Positions 26,119 to 35,105 of a stretch of 64,000 nt of DNA are shown here, in pieces. Both the position numbers and the translations under genes were made by a program. The notes beneath the pieces are model-generated. The model worked only from the letters and a program-made list of their open reading frames with translations, was not told the origin of the DNA and did not search any database. Origin of the DNA: Shewanella sp. MR-4. GTDB taxonomy: Bacteria; Pseudomonadota; Gammaproteobacteria; Enterobacterales; Shewanellaceae. Within the stretch, counting starts at the first letter, position 1. Every line of letters begins with the position of its first letter. The stretch spans positions 2,601,001-2,665,000 of the forward strand of contig NC_008321.1 in NCBI RefSeq assembly GCF_000014685.1. The letters are read 5' to 3'.

Positions 26119-26201
26119 TCAGTCGATTGTGAACACTTGTTGGTTATCGGTCGATGAGCTGTTTATTACTGCGAATTGCCCTCTTACTCAAATCCGAATG
26201 A

Positions 26202-26891
26202 CTAAGCCACTTTTTGTGCCGCAGTCGTATTGACCGTCGTTTCTACGGATTGCGCGGCAGCATTCTCTGGCAGGACAGGAATAGCCTGCACCACAAAACG
26301 CAGTTCGGCCCCGCCTTGCAGCGCATCAAAGGGGTAACAAGTGATTAGCGTTAAACGATTATCCTCACTTGGCGCCATCAACTCAGTTTGCGATTCGTGC
26401 ACCACTTCGGTCGCCACCACTTGGTAAACAATTTCCTTACCCGTCGCGGTTTGCAGCGCCAAGCGGCGTCCAACACTGATACCATTTAACATCGCAAAAT
26501 GCGTATCCCTGTGCCCAGCAATCACTGTGTTGCCTTGCGCGCCAGCGGGCGCACTCGATAGCACTAAGGCAGGCCCAAAGGCCAAATTACGACCAGATGC
26601 GCCCGCCAGCACATATAAGCTGTCGTTGGATGCCGGACCATCGAAGTGATTCGGTCTTTTGGCCTGCTCGATGGAGAGCTTAGCCACGGGATAGGTATCG
26701 GCCCAGGACCAAGGTTTATGGGATTGACCATCGATTAAGGTTTTCGCCCAGGCTTGTTCAATCAAATATTGGGCAAAGTGTGCTTTCGCTTGCATATAGA
26801 ATCCTTTTCCAAACAACGTAATGCCAAGTAATACCAATCCCACCAGCACCCCTATTTGTATCTGTTGAGTCATGCGCATACTCATGGACAT
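26202..26891 (-). CDS. Class GN (marine proteobacterial) sortase
   Basis: A 229-residue inner-membrane transpeptidase with one N-terminal transmembrane helix (about 12-34). The catalytic triad is visible: His127 in AGHRDTHF, Cys185 in LITCYPFDA, and Arg198 in AELRFVV. In Gram-negative bacteria such dedicated sortases come with a single substrate, here the gene immediately upstream (3 bases between, so coupled translation). The start sits at an ATG run (codons 1, 3, 5 and 7 are all ATG), and the exact one is uncertain. Confidence 0.93.
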   Translation of the reverse strand: MSMSMRMTQQIQIGVLVGLVLLGITLFGKGFYMQAKAHFAQYLIEQAWAKTLIDGQSHKPWSWADTYPVAKLSIEQAKRPNHFDGPASNDSLYVLAGASGRNLAFGPALVLSSAPAGAQGNTVIAGHRDTHFAMLNGISVGRRLALQTATGKEIVYQVVATEVVHESQTELMAPSEDNRLTLITCYPFDALQGGAELRFVVQAIPVLPENAAAQSVETTVNTTAAQKVA

Positions 26892-26894
26892 GAC

Positions 26895-29174
26895 TCAACT
26901 ATTCAGCGCTAATGACAGCGCGCGTTGCTGCCGCTGCTGGCGACGAATCGACAGCGCCAACATCAAGGCAAGCAGTAACACGCTGCCCCCTAAGAGCATG
27001 TCGAAACGGCTCGAGGTCGATGTTTGTGGCAAAACACCCATTGGCTGCCACCCCAAAGGTAAATGCTGGCGCACCACAGCATCGCGGCTCATGGCATTGC
27101 TGGTGATGGGGGTTAAATCCACCGCGACCAAGCTGGTATAAGGGCTGACTAAGTGATAGTTGAGCGACAGCGCCGTGACCTGTTGTTTGACCTTGTCATC
27201 GTTAGCGCCGTTTTTACTCAGCTCTAAGGCCGCAATCTGTTTGCGCGCCCAGAGCAAATCGAGTCCCGCCGTGGGTTGCGCTACATCAATTGCAGAATGG
27301 CTTGCGTCATTGGCTTGCAAAGATAGCGACTGTTGCCAGTTTTTATGGCCCTGACGACCGGAGATCACCAGTTCCTGAGGCTCACGTGGGTGGCGCTTTA
27401 GGCTGATCAATACCGGCTCACCGCGATATAGATCGGGTATAGGCGCGGGCCAGTAATCAGGTACAGAGCCATCGTCAAAGCGCACCTGCAAATCGGTCAG
27501 AACCGGATACTGGATTTTGGCTAGTAACTTGCTGATCTTTTGCTCCACTTCATCCACATCACCAATGTAAGTAAAAGTACCGCGCCCAAGTTCAGCCGCA
27601 CGCTGCATAAAATGCGAGTTCGGCGCCGAGCCAATGCCGACGGTGAAAAGACGGTTGTCGCCGATTTGATTGCGGATTAACTCAAACAACGCCGACTCAT
27701 TACCGACTGAGCCATCGGTCATAAAGATCACTTGTCTTAACGACTTATCCTCACCCGACGCTGTGTTAAACGCTTGTCTTGGCAGCGCGGAATTTAAAGC
27801 CTGCGCCATTTCGGTGCCACCATCGGCCTGCAAACGATTCACAAACTGACGTGCCATGGCGAGATTAGTCGCGGTCGCGGGCAGCGGTGTTGACGACAGT
27901 AAAGACACATCTGAGTTAAATTCGATAATGTTAAAACTATCCTGTGGCCTTAAACCGCGCAGCGCATAACGCAGGGCATTTTTTGCCTGAATGATGGAAT
28001 CTCCTGCCATCGACCCCGATGTATCAATCACTAAAATAAGCTCACGGGGCAAGTTCGGTTGTTCACTGGCCTCGACTTTGGGCGGCAGGACCATCACTAA
28101 GCTGTAGTTATTGTTGCTATTGCTATTCCCATCGACACTGGCAGTTGAACCACTATCTGCACTCGCATTATCGTCCTGCGTCGTATGGGTTTTGCCCGCT
28201 TGGTTGAATACCCAAGCCACGGGACTGGTGCCCTGCTTAAGACGCCATTGCAGCACAAAGTCACGATTAGCGGGCACGCGATTAGCCAAGGCCGCCGTCA
28301 GTTGGCCCTGTTTTTCATCAATCGTAATGGGATGATACGGACTCACTACGGCGGATTTGTCCACGCCTTCACCGAGCTTGACCTTAATATCGGCCTTAAG
28401 CACGGGATCCGTCTCACTACTGGCATCGCGGATCGGGGCAATAATTCGGTCAGCATCGAAGACTTGGCTGCTGGTCACGCGCTCATGATTGTTTCCGCCT
28501 AGCGTTAACCCAGGAATATAGCGCGGCGCCACCACCAGCGGAAAACGTAGGCTAAAGAGACCATCTTCATAATGAATGGTTTCTTGATAGCTGATTTCGA
28601 CCACCAACTCCTCATCGGGAGCAAGGTTGGCTACTTCGGTCGTGAACATATTGGGCCGTTCTTGGCTGACTAGACTGGCGCGTTTCCCTTCGGCTTTGGC
28701 CTGCTCAAAAATCTGTTTTGCTTGCTGCTTTGGGTGAATTTGACCTTCGATGATCCGCTCTCCAATGTGCAAACGCAGTGAGTCCACCGCCGCCTCATTG
28801 GGTAAAGGGAACAGATAACGGCCATTGAGGACAAATCCCGTTTGATTACTGAAAACCTGCTTTACGCTCACCCTATTGGTTAACCCCGAGACCTGCATCG
28901 ACACCTGCGTGTCCACGGGTAAGGACGGCATTAAACGGCCGCTGGCGGTTTGATACACCAACATCCCTTGGGTGACGTCATCGAAACTGAAAGCTGGCAA
29001 TGTGCTCGCTGTGTGTTCATCGAAGGTCGCGGCAATATTTTGTGGCGCCGATAAGGTGCCGACACTGTTCGGTGAGGCTAACACCGCAAATGGTAGCCCC
29101 CAACAAATGGAGGCGCCGATCACTAGCATCGCCAGTGTTTGACAAACTTCTTTTACCCTTTTCCCTGTGATCAT
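26895..29174 (-). CDS. Marine proteobacterial sortase target protein (VIT/vWA)
   Basis: A 759-residue exported protein: signal peptide to about residue 35, VIT domain about 80-205, vWA domain from about 380 with the MIDAS motif DTSGSMAG, and a C-terminal sorting signal. That signal is LPQTS (about 715-719), a hydrophobic helix (MLLGGSVLLLALMLALSI) and a basic run RRQQRQQR. An Asn/Ser-rich linker lies before the vWA domain. This is the dedicated substrate of the adjacent sortase. The protein should be anchored to the envelope; its adhesive role is inferred from vWA proteins. ATG 29174 (AGGAG upstream) is preferred to GTG 29177. Confidence 0.93.
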   Translation of the reverse strand: MITGKRVKEVCQTLAMLVIGASICWGLPFAVLASPNSVGTLSAPQNIAATFDEHTASTLPAFSFDDVTQGMLVYQTASGRLMPSLPVDTQVSMQVSGLTNRVSVKQVFSNQTGFVLNGRYLFPLPNEAAVDSLRLHIGERIIEGQIHPKQQAKQIFEQAKAEGKRASLVSQERPNMFTTEVANLAPDEELVVEISYQETIHYEDGLFSLRFPLVVAPRYIPGLTLGGNNHERVTSSQVFDADRIIAPIRDASSETDPVLKADIKVKLGEGVDKSAVVSPYHPITIDEKQGQLTAALANRVPANRDFVLQWRLKQGTSPVAWVFNQAGKTHTTQDDNASADSGSTASVDGNSNSNNNYSLVMVLPPKVEASEQPNLPRELILVIDTSGSMAGDSIIQAKNALRYALRGLRPQDSFNIIEFNSDVSLLSSTPLPATATNLAMARQFVNRLQADGGTEMAQALNSALPRQAFNTASGEDKSLRQVIFMTDGSVGNESALFELIRNQIGDNRLFTVGIGSAPNSHFMQRAAELGRGTFTYIGDVDEVEQKISKLLAKIQYPVLTDLQVRFDDGSVPDYWPAPIPDLYRGEPVLISLKRHPREPQELVISGRQGHKNWQQSLSLQANDASHSAIDVAQPTAGLDLLWARKQIAALELSKNGANDDKVKQQVTALSLNYHLVSPYTSLVAVDLTPITSNAMSRDAVVRQHLPLGWQPMGVLPQTSTSSRFDMLLGGSVLLLALMLALSIRRQQRQQRALSLALNS

Positions 29175-29219
29175 CACAAAGGCTCCTGATCTTGATTGAA
29201 TACGATTGATATTGTTGAA

Positions 29220-30014
29220 TTATTCGGTCACACGGCTCGCCATCAGTCCTTGGTTAGGCTGCATGGTCAAAGTGACTCGGCGATCGAACACATCGGATTC
29301 ACTATCTTGCTGATCATTGAGCGGCATTCTGGCGCCGAAGGCTTGGGTGGTGATCCGCTCGGGGGCTACGCCTTGCTTAATCAAGTATCCCCGCACTTCT
29401 AACAAACGTTGCTCCGAGAGCGCTTGGTTGTAGGCCAGATCACCGCGACGGTCGGCATAACCTTTCAGCTCGAGATTGGACTCGCTCGAGCGCTTCATCA
29501 CCTTGGCGACATTGTCTAATTGGGGCAAAAAATGGCTTTCAAGCTCCGACGAACCAGTACGGAACTGCACATTCATGCCCAGCGCCAACTCACTTAACAG
29601 TTGTTGTTGCTCGGCGAGCAGCTCATCGAGTTGCTTTTGGGTTGAGGCGTATTCGGCGGCGCGTTGCTCGCTGGCCTGTTGTTTGGACGATAAGCTCGCC
29701 AGTTGTTGGCGCTGCAGGGCAATATGCTGTTGCTGGGTTTTAACCGTGTCGGTATCGGAGACCGATTGGCCAATTAAGGTGCCGGTAAATCCACCGATAA
29801 TGGCGCCAACGGGGCCACCCACTAGGGCGCCAAGTAACGCTCCGCCGCTAAGACCGATAAGCGCTTCGCCATCATCCTCATCTTGCTCAAGCATCTCAGT
29901 CTGTGGCTCTGAGAGCACAGGTTGATTTTGCAAGGAAACCCTTGCCGATACGCTAGCGATGGGCGCGGCGAATACACTCAGTACCAAGATATTAATCAGC
30001 GTCTTTTTCATCAT
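29220..30014 (-). CDS. pdsO: Sortase-associated OmpA-like protein PdsO
   Basis: 264 residues: signal peptide (about 1-24), a glycine-rich hydrophobic segment (SGGALLGALVGGPVGAIIGG) like a membrane-inserting glycine zipper, a coiled coil (about 92-140), and a C-terminal OmpA-like peptidoglycan-binding domain with the motif LELKGYADRRGDLAYNQALS. It is the first gene of the pdsO-target-sortase transcript (45 bases to the target gene). Its ribosome-binding site AAAAGGAATGAG is complementary to an upstream CTCATTCC (see 30015-30083). Confidence 0.92.
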   Translation of the reverse strand: MMKKTLINILVLSVFAAPIASVSARVSLQNQPVLSEPQTEMLEQDEDDGEALIGLSGGALLGALVGGPVGAIIGGFTGTLIGQSVSDTDTVKTQQQHIALQRQQLASLSSKQQASEQRAAEYASTQKQLDELLAEQQQLLSELALGMNVQFRTGSSELESHFLPQLDNVAKVMKRSSESNLELKGYADRRGDLAYNQALSEQRLLEVRGYLIKQGVAPERITTQAFGARMPLNDQQDSESDVFDRRVTLTMQPNQGLMASRVTE

Positions 30015-30083
30015 CTCATTCCTTTTGATTTGTGCTGCGCTTACCCGCCTAAGTCATTAGCGCGGCGGGTAAAACGGAATGAG
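30015..30083 (-). promoter_or_regulatory. pdsO leader hairpin that can pair the ribosome-binding site
   Basis: On the minus strand CTCATTCC (30083-30076) is exactly complementary to GGAATGAG (30022-30015), which lies just before the pdsO ATG and contains the Shine-Dalgarno. Inside it a perfect 9-bp stem TTACCCGCC/GGCGGGTAA (30072-30064 and 30049-30041) forms. The two helices are nested and compatible. The likely role is translational control of the sortase operon, as a thermosensor, riboswitch or sRNA target; this is inference. Confidence 0.55.
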
Positions 30084-30259
30084 CTTATTAAACACAAGCG
30101 CCATGGCATAAGCGGGGATGGAAAATGGCAATGCGACTATCAATTGTGGCAACAAAATGGCAATTGCATTTGGGAGCTTTTCTCAGAAATAAATTCCTGT
30201 ATAGTCACGAAAACTTATCCCCAGACACTTAGTCCCAGCAGTCAATAGGAAGATGGCTA

Positions 30260-30952
30260 ATGAAACGTATCGCCATTGTGGAAGATGAAGCGGCCATTCG
30301 CGAAAATTACAAGGATGTGTTGCAGCAACACGGTTACAGTGTGCAAACCTATGCCGACAGGCCGTCTGCCATGTTGGCGTTTAATACCCGTCTGCCGGAT
30401 CTAGCCATTATCGATATCGGCCTTGGCAATGAGATTGACGGCGGTTTTATGCTGTGTCAGTCCCTGCGCGCCATGTCGAACACTTTGCCGATCATCTTCT
30501 TAACCGCGCGGGATAGCGATTTTGATACTGTGTGCGGCCTGCGTTTAGGCGCCGATGATTACCTGAGCAAAGAAGTGAGCTTCCCCCATTTGACGGCGCG
30601 TTTAGCCGCGTTGTTTCGCCGCTCTGAGCTAGCCACCAGCCAAACGCCGCAGGAAAATTTACTGGAGCGCGGACCGCTTACTATCGACGCCAATCGGATG
30701 CAGGTTTCTTGGAACCAGATCCCGATTGAACTCACAGTCACCGAATTTTGGATGGTGCACGCCCTTGCTAAGCACCCGGGGCACGTCCGTAGCCGCCATG
30801 AGCTGATGCAGGAGGCGAAGATTTTTGTCGATGACAGCACTATCACCTCCCATGTGAAGCGCATTCGTAAGAAGTTTATGGCCGCCGCGCCCGAATTTGA
30901 TTGTATTGATACCGTTTATGGCATGGGCTATCGCTGGGACAGCCTAGCCTAA
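30260..30952 (+). CDS. pdsR: Dedicated sortase-system response regulator
   Basis: 230 residues, OmpR/PhoB-type. The receiver domain carries acidic residues EDEAA, phospho-acceptor Asp in LAIIDIGLG, Thr in IIFLTARDSD and Lys in DDYLSKEVS. The C-terminal winged helix ends TVYGMGYRWD. It is divergent from pdsO and followed by its kinase after 32 bases. The probable target is the pdsO-target-sortase promoter in the 245-bp spacer. Confidence 0.93.
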   Translation: MKRIAIVEDEAAIRENYKDVLQQHGYSVQTYADRPSAMLAFNTRLPDLAIIDIGLGNEIDGGFMLCQSLRAMSNTLPIIFLTARDSDFDTVCGLRLGADDYLSKEVSFPHLTARLAALFRRSELATSQTPQENLLERGPLTIDANRMQVSWNQIPIELTVTEFWMVHALAKHPGHVRSRHELMQEAKIFVDDSTITSHVKRIRKKFMAAAPEFDCIDTVYGMGYRWDSLA

Positions 30953-30984
30953 ACCATGCAAAGTAGCAGATTAGCCAGCATTCT

Positions 30985-33144
30985 ATGACACGTTTTCCCT
31001 TCGGTCTTCGCACTAAAGTTATTGGCCTTAGCCTGTTTTTACTCTGCCTACCTTGGCTGGGGTACCAATATGTGTGGGAGATGGAAAAATACCTGCGCCA
31101 CGGTCAGGAACGCACCTTAGAGGGTACCACTCAAGCCTTAGCGACCGCCTTGCACGAGCGCCCCAAGCTGTTCGACGGTCAGGCTAGCTTTTTAAAGCAG
31201 GTTGAAAAGAGTCGCGATCTCTATGCTTATCCCTTAGCGGGCGCGATTCTGCTCGATGGCAAACTCAATGAATGGCAGGAATATCAGCACAGATTTATTC
31301 AGTACGGTGAGGCGAATCTCATCATGCGCGCCGATCCCAGCACGCCGCTCACCTTGAGTTTTACCCATATGGTGGGTCAGTACGATGGTTATCTGTATGC
31401 CTTTTTTCAGGTGGTCGATCCCAATGTAGTGTTTCGCGGCAAAAATGCCTTAAGCGTTGATAGAAACGATCACCTGTCGATTGCGACCCTTGCCCCCGAC
31501 AATAAATTTAAACGCTATATCGTGGCCACGACCCAGCCCGGCTGGATCAGTGCCTTCGAGCTGCCCGCCAACCCTAAGCAAACAGTGCCCGTAACACCCG
31601 AAGTCCGGATTCAAGGACAATGGGCCACCACGGATGTGGGCTACAATATCGAGCTGCGTATCCCCTTGGATATGGTGGGCAGCAAACTGGGATTTGCGAT
31701 TTCCGATGTCAACGACAGCAAATACCGCGATGTGACCGCGGTTGTCGGCACCTCAGCCTTAGATACCGTAGATAAACTCGGCACAGTCCTAGTGCCATCA
31801 CCCGAAATTGAAAATATTATCAAAGGCATGAGCCACTACAGCTCACGAATTTGGGTGGTCGATAAACACGGGCGTGTACTCGCGAAGTCCGGCGATATCC
31901 GTGACAGCAACAGTGTATGGACGCGCACCCTCGATGATGAAAACAGCAACTCAATGTGGCAGCGTTTTCAGCGCGACTACCTGCACCCACTCTACTATAA
32001 AATCCTCACCAAACCGCCGAAGGATTTTATCGATTCCCTGCAAGACTCGACCGAACTCGACGGCAGCCATATTCAAAAAGCGCTCGCGGGACAACAAAGC
32101 TCGACCTGGCGACTGACGCCAGACAATAAAGCAGTGGTGCTGGCGGCCGCCAGCCCCATTTGGATTGATAACAATGTGATGGGCGCCGTGGTGGCCGAAG
32201 AAACCACCCACGGTATTCGCACCCTGCGTAACCGTGCGCTGGAAAAACTGTTTAACGTGATCTTGACCATTATGAGCATGGGCACCTTAGCATTGTTTTT
32301 CTTCGCCTCGAGTATTTCCAATCGTATCCGCAAACTGCGCGATGAAGCCGAGAATGCCATCGACAGCCAAGGCCGCGTGCGGAACCATTTAAAACCCTCC
32401 AAGGCGCGGGACGAGATTGGCGACTTATCCCGCAGTTTTGCCAGCATTGTCGGCCGTTTGGGTCAATACACCCATTATTTAGAGAATATGTCGTCGCGCC
32501 TGTCCCACGAGCTACGTACACCAGTGGCCGTGGTGCGCTCCTCTTTAGAGCATTTAAATCTGCAAACCTTAGATAAAGACACGCAAAAGTACGTCGACCG
32601 TGCCCAAGAAGGGGTGAGCCGATTAAGCATGATTTTAAACAACATGAGTGAGGCAACGCGCCTTGAGCAGAGCCTTACTCAGGCCGATGTGGCTAAGTTC
32701 CCGCTATCCCAAGTGGTGAGCGGTTGTATGCAGGGCTATCAAATGACCTACCCTGAGCAGCAATTTAGCGTCAAAGTGCCCGAGCAACCTTTGATGATGC
32801 AGGGCGTGCCCGAATACATAGCCCAATTGATGGACAAGCTTATCGCCAACGCCATCGAGTTTTGTCATCAAGGCAGTGCGATCGAAGTCACCCTCACCCA
32901 AGTTGGCAAACAAGCCACTTTGCTTATCAGTAACTTAGGACCACAGTTGCCAGTGGATATGTCGGAGCAGATCTTCGACTCCATGGTTTCGGTGCGGATC
33001 AATCAAGCCCAAGACAAACCTCACCTAGGCTTAGGTTTGTATATTGCACGGCTCGTGACCGAGTTCCATCAGGGGATAATTTTGGCCCGCAACCGCAGCG
33101 AAAACGATGGGGTCGATATTCTGGTCACCCTACCGCTGAGCTAA
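30985..33144 (+). CDS. pdsS: Dedicated sortase-system histidine kinase with CBM9-like sensor
   Basis: 719 residues, inner membrane. N-terminal transmembrane helix (about 12-28); periplasmic region to about 420; second transmembrane helix (LFNVILTIMSMGTLALFFFA); HAMP-like linker; HisKA with SHELRTPVAVVRSS; and HATPase with LGLGLYIARLV. The periplasmic region from about residue 85 to 260 (ILLDGKLNEWQEY ... GYNIELRIPLDMVG ... GFAISDVNDS) matches the pattern of CBM9-type carbohydrate-binding folds. No strong ribosome-binding site is visible before ATG 30985. It presumably senses an envelope signal and controls the sortase genes through the adjacent regulator. Confidence 0.9.
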   Translation: MTRFPFGLRTKVIGLSLFLLCLPWLGYQYVWEMEKYLRHGQERTLEGTTQALATALHERPKLFDGQASFLKQVEKSRDLYAYPLAGAILLDGKLNEWQEYQHRFIQYGEANLIMRADPSTPLTLSFTHMVGQYDGYLYAFFQVVDPNVVFRGKNALSVDRNDHLSIATLAPDNKFKRYIVATTQPGWISAFELPANPKQTVPVTPEVRIQGQWATTDVGYNIELRIPLDMVGSKLGFAISDVNDSKYRDVTAVVGTSALDTVDKLGTVLVPSPEIENIIKGMSHYSSRIWVVDKHGRVLAKSGDIRDSNSVWTRTLDDENSNSMWQRFQRDYLHPLYYKILTKPPKDFIDSLQDSTELDGSHIQKALAGQQSSTWRLTPDNKAVVLAAASPIWIDNNVMGAVVAEETTHGIRTLRNRALEKLFNVILTIMSMGTLALFFFASSISNRIRKLRDEAENAIDSQGRVRNHLKPSKARDEIGDLSRSFASIVGRLGQYTHYLENMSSRLSHELRTPVAVVRSSLEHLNLQTLDKDTQKYVDRAQEGVSRLSMILNNMSEATRLEQSLTQADVAKFPLSQVVSGCMQGYQMTYPEQQFSVKVPEQPLMMQGVPEYIAQLMDKLIANAIEFCHQGSAIEVTLTQVGKQATLLISNLGPQLPVDMSEQIFDSMVSVRINQAQDKPHLGLGLYIARLVTEFHQGIILARNRSENDGVDILVTLPLS

Positions 33145-33268
33145 TCAACGCTCTGCAACTTGAGGCAAACTCATCTGTTTGCCTCCTGCCATTTTCACGG
33201 GCAGATGCTAAGATGACGGCCATCACAATGGATAACAACATAAAAACTGACTCGCCAAGGTAAGCCCT

Positions 33269-34468
33269 ATGACAGATAAACATCAGCTAGCCACCCAAAT
33301 CGTCAGCGTCGGTCGAGATAAAAAATGGACCAAGGGCGTGATTAACCCGCCCGTATTTCGCGCATCGACTATCGTCTTCGACACAATGGAAGACATGCGT
33401 CACGCCGCCAAAAACAAAACCAATGGCGAAATGTTCTATGGCCGCCGTGGTACCCCAACCCATTTTGCGTTTCAGGCAGCGATCAGTGAGCTCGAAGGTG
33501 GCGTAGGTACGGCGCTGTATCCCTCAGGTGCAGCGGCGATTAGCGCGGCTTTGTTATCGTTTTTACAGGCGGGCGATCACCTGCTGATGGTCGACAGTGT
33601 GTACGAGCCAACCCGCGATCTCTGTAGCCATATTCTGGCGGGCTTTAATATTGAGACCACCTATTACGATCCCCTGATTGGTGAAGGTATTCGCGCGCTT
33701 ATTCGCCCCAATACTAAGGTGCTGTTTTTAGAGTCTCCCGGCTCCATCACCATGGAAGTGCAGGACGTCCCGACCCTATGCCGTATCGCCCATGAACATG
33801 GAATGGTGACCATTCTCGACAACACTTGGGCCTCACCAATCAATAGCAAGCCCTTTGAGATGGGTGTCGATGTGTCGATTCAAGCCGCGACCAAATATAT
33901 CGTCGGTCACTCTGATGTGATGATTGGCACCGCGACTGCCAACGAAAAGCACTGGCCGCAGCTGCGTGAACGCAGTTATTTATTGGGGCAAACGACTTCT
34001 CCCGATGATGTGTATCTCGCTACGCGCGGATTACGCACCCTTGGCGTGCGCATGGCGCAGCATGAGAAAAATGCCCTTAAAGTGGCTAACTGGTTGAAAA
34101 CTCGCCCCGAGGTTGACCATTTACGTCACCCCGCCTTTGATACCTGCCCAGGACATGAGTTCTTTAAACGCGACTTTAGCGCCGCCAATGGTCTGTTCTC
34201 CTTCGTGTTAAAGCAAGGGGATCAGGAGGCAGTGACCGCGCTCGTTGAAAATATGCAGCATTTTAAAATGGGCTTTTCTTGGGGAGGTTATGAGAGTCTG
34301 ATCCTAGGGATTTTCGGGATTGAAAAAATCCGCAGTGCCACTCAGTGGGATGCAAGCAAGCCATTGATCCGTGTGCATATTGGCCTCGAAGATCCCGATG
34401 ATTTAATTGCCGATCTCAGCGCAGGCTTCGATCGCTTTAATGCCGTACTCGCCGCCAAGGCCAAATAA
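33269..34468 (+). CDS. metC: Cystathionine beta-lyase
   Basis: MetC, a PLP enzyme, splits cystathionine into homocysteine, pyruvate and ammonia in methionine synthesis. The 399-residue protein has the family start NPPVFRASTIVFDTMEDM, the MFYGRRGTPTHFAF block, and the Schiff-base lysine in SIQAATKYIVGHSDVM. Cytosolic. The family also includes cystathionine gamma-lyases, but the sequence best fits MetC. A terminator follows at 34496-34524. Confidence 0.92.
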   Translation: MTDKHQLATQIVSVGRDKKWTKGVINPPVFRASTIVFDTMEDMRHAAKNKTNGEMFYGRRGTPTHFAFQAAISELEGGVGTALYPSGAAAISAALLSFLQAGDHLLMVDSVYEPTRDLCSHILAGFNIETTYYDPLIGEGIRALIRPNTKVLFLESPGSITMEVQDVPTLCRIAHEHGMVTILDNTWASPINSKPFEMGVDVSIQAATKYIVGHSDVMIGTATANEKHWPQLRERSYLLGQTTSPDDVYLATRGLRTLGVRMAQHEKNALKVANWLKTRPEVDHLRHPAFDTCPGHEFFKRDFSAANGLFSFVLKQGDQEAVTALVENMQHFKMGFSWGGYESLILGIFGIEKIRSATQWDASKPLIRVHIGLEDPDDLIADLSAGFDRFNAVLAAKAK

Positions 34469-34495
34469 AGCTTACACAAATTATGTGAAAACAAC

Positions 34496-34524
34496 GAAGG
34501 CGGGAGCTTACTCGCCTTCATTTT
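34496..34524. terminator. Terminator between metC and creA
   Basis: GAAGGCG (34496-34502) pairs with CGCCTTC (34513-34519), followed by ATTTTG, between two convergent genes. Confidence 0.7.
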
Positions 34525-34580
34525 GCCAAGCCTTCATTTTGTTCTACGTTCGTCGCGAGTGAACCTTCAATTCACCTTTG

Positions 34581-35078
34581 CTATTTGGGCTGCGCCGCGC
34601 TTATGGCGGGGTCAATCCACGCCTGAGAACCGTACAAAGGCACGGTCGATAAGGCATGTTTGTGGCTGCCATTGGTCTCTTTGGTCGAATAGGACAAATA
34701 CAGTAGGGTTTGATTAGGCGCATCGTAAATTCGGCGCACTTTTAAGCTCTTAAATAAGATACTTAAGGATTCGGTAAAGACCACTTCACCGTGTTTGCTC
34801 TTATCGATGTTGGCGATATCGGCGGCGGAAATCGGCCCCGTTTGACGACAACTAATGCCCATATCCGAAGGATCGGCAAAATCGAGGTTCGCTTCGATAC
34901 GGCTAATATGGCAAGTCACTCCTGGGATTTTTGGATCCTGCTTGGCATCGATTATCACATCTTTAGTGGTAAATAACCCAAGGCTTACTTTACCTACGTC
35001 ATCGCCGCAGCCCGTGAGCAGAGTCCCCGCCAGCGTCACTGCAAGCAAAGACATTAAAGCCTTATTGACTCTTTTCAT
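34581..35078 (-). CDS. creA: CreA-family protein, probable lipoprotein
   Basis: 165 residues, exported. It begins MKRVNKALMSLLAVTLAGTL and then LTGCGDD, a lipobox, so it is probably an outer- or inner-membrane lipoprotein; E. coli CreA is a soluble exported protein. The mature part carries the family block DPKIPGVTCHISRIEANLDF and GISCRQTGPIS. Function is unknown across the family. ATG 35078 is preferred to 35099 because AAGGA lies upstream. It lies 27 bases after yegD on the same strand. Confidence 0.87.
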   Translation of the reverse strand: MKRVNKALMSLLAVTLAGTLLTGCGDDVGKVSLGLFTTKDVIIDAKQDPKIPGVTCHISRIEANLDFADPSDMGISCRQTGPISAADIANIDKSKHGEVVFTESLSILFKSLKVRRIYDAPNQTLLYLSYSTKETNGSHKHALSTVPLYGSQAWIDPAISAAQPK

Positions 35079-35105
35079 CTGTTTATCCTTATTCATCATC
35101 CTTCC

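Noticed and set aside
28100..28200. Repetitive Asn/Ser stretch in the sortase target as a DNA repeat
   Set aside because: It is a low-complexity linker in the protein (GNSNSNNNYS) and not a tandem DNA repeat of regular period.
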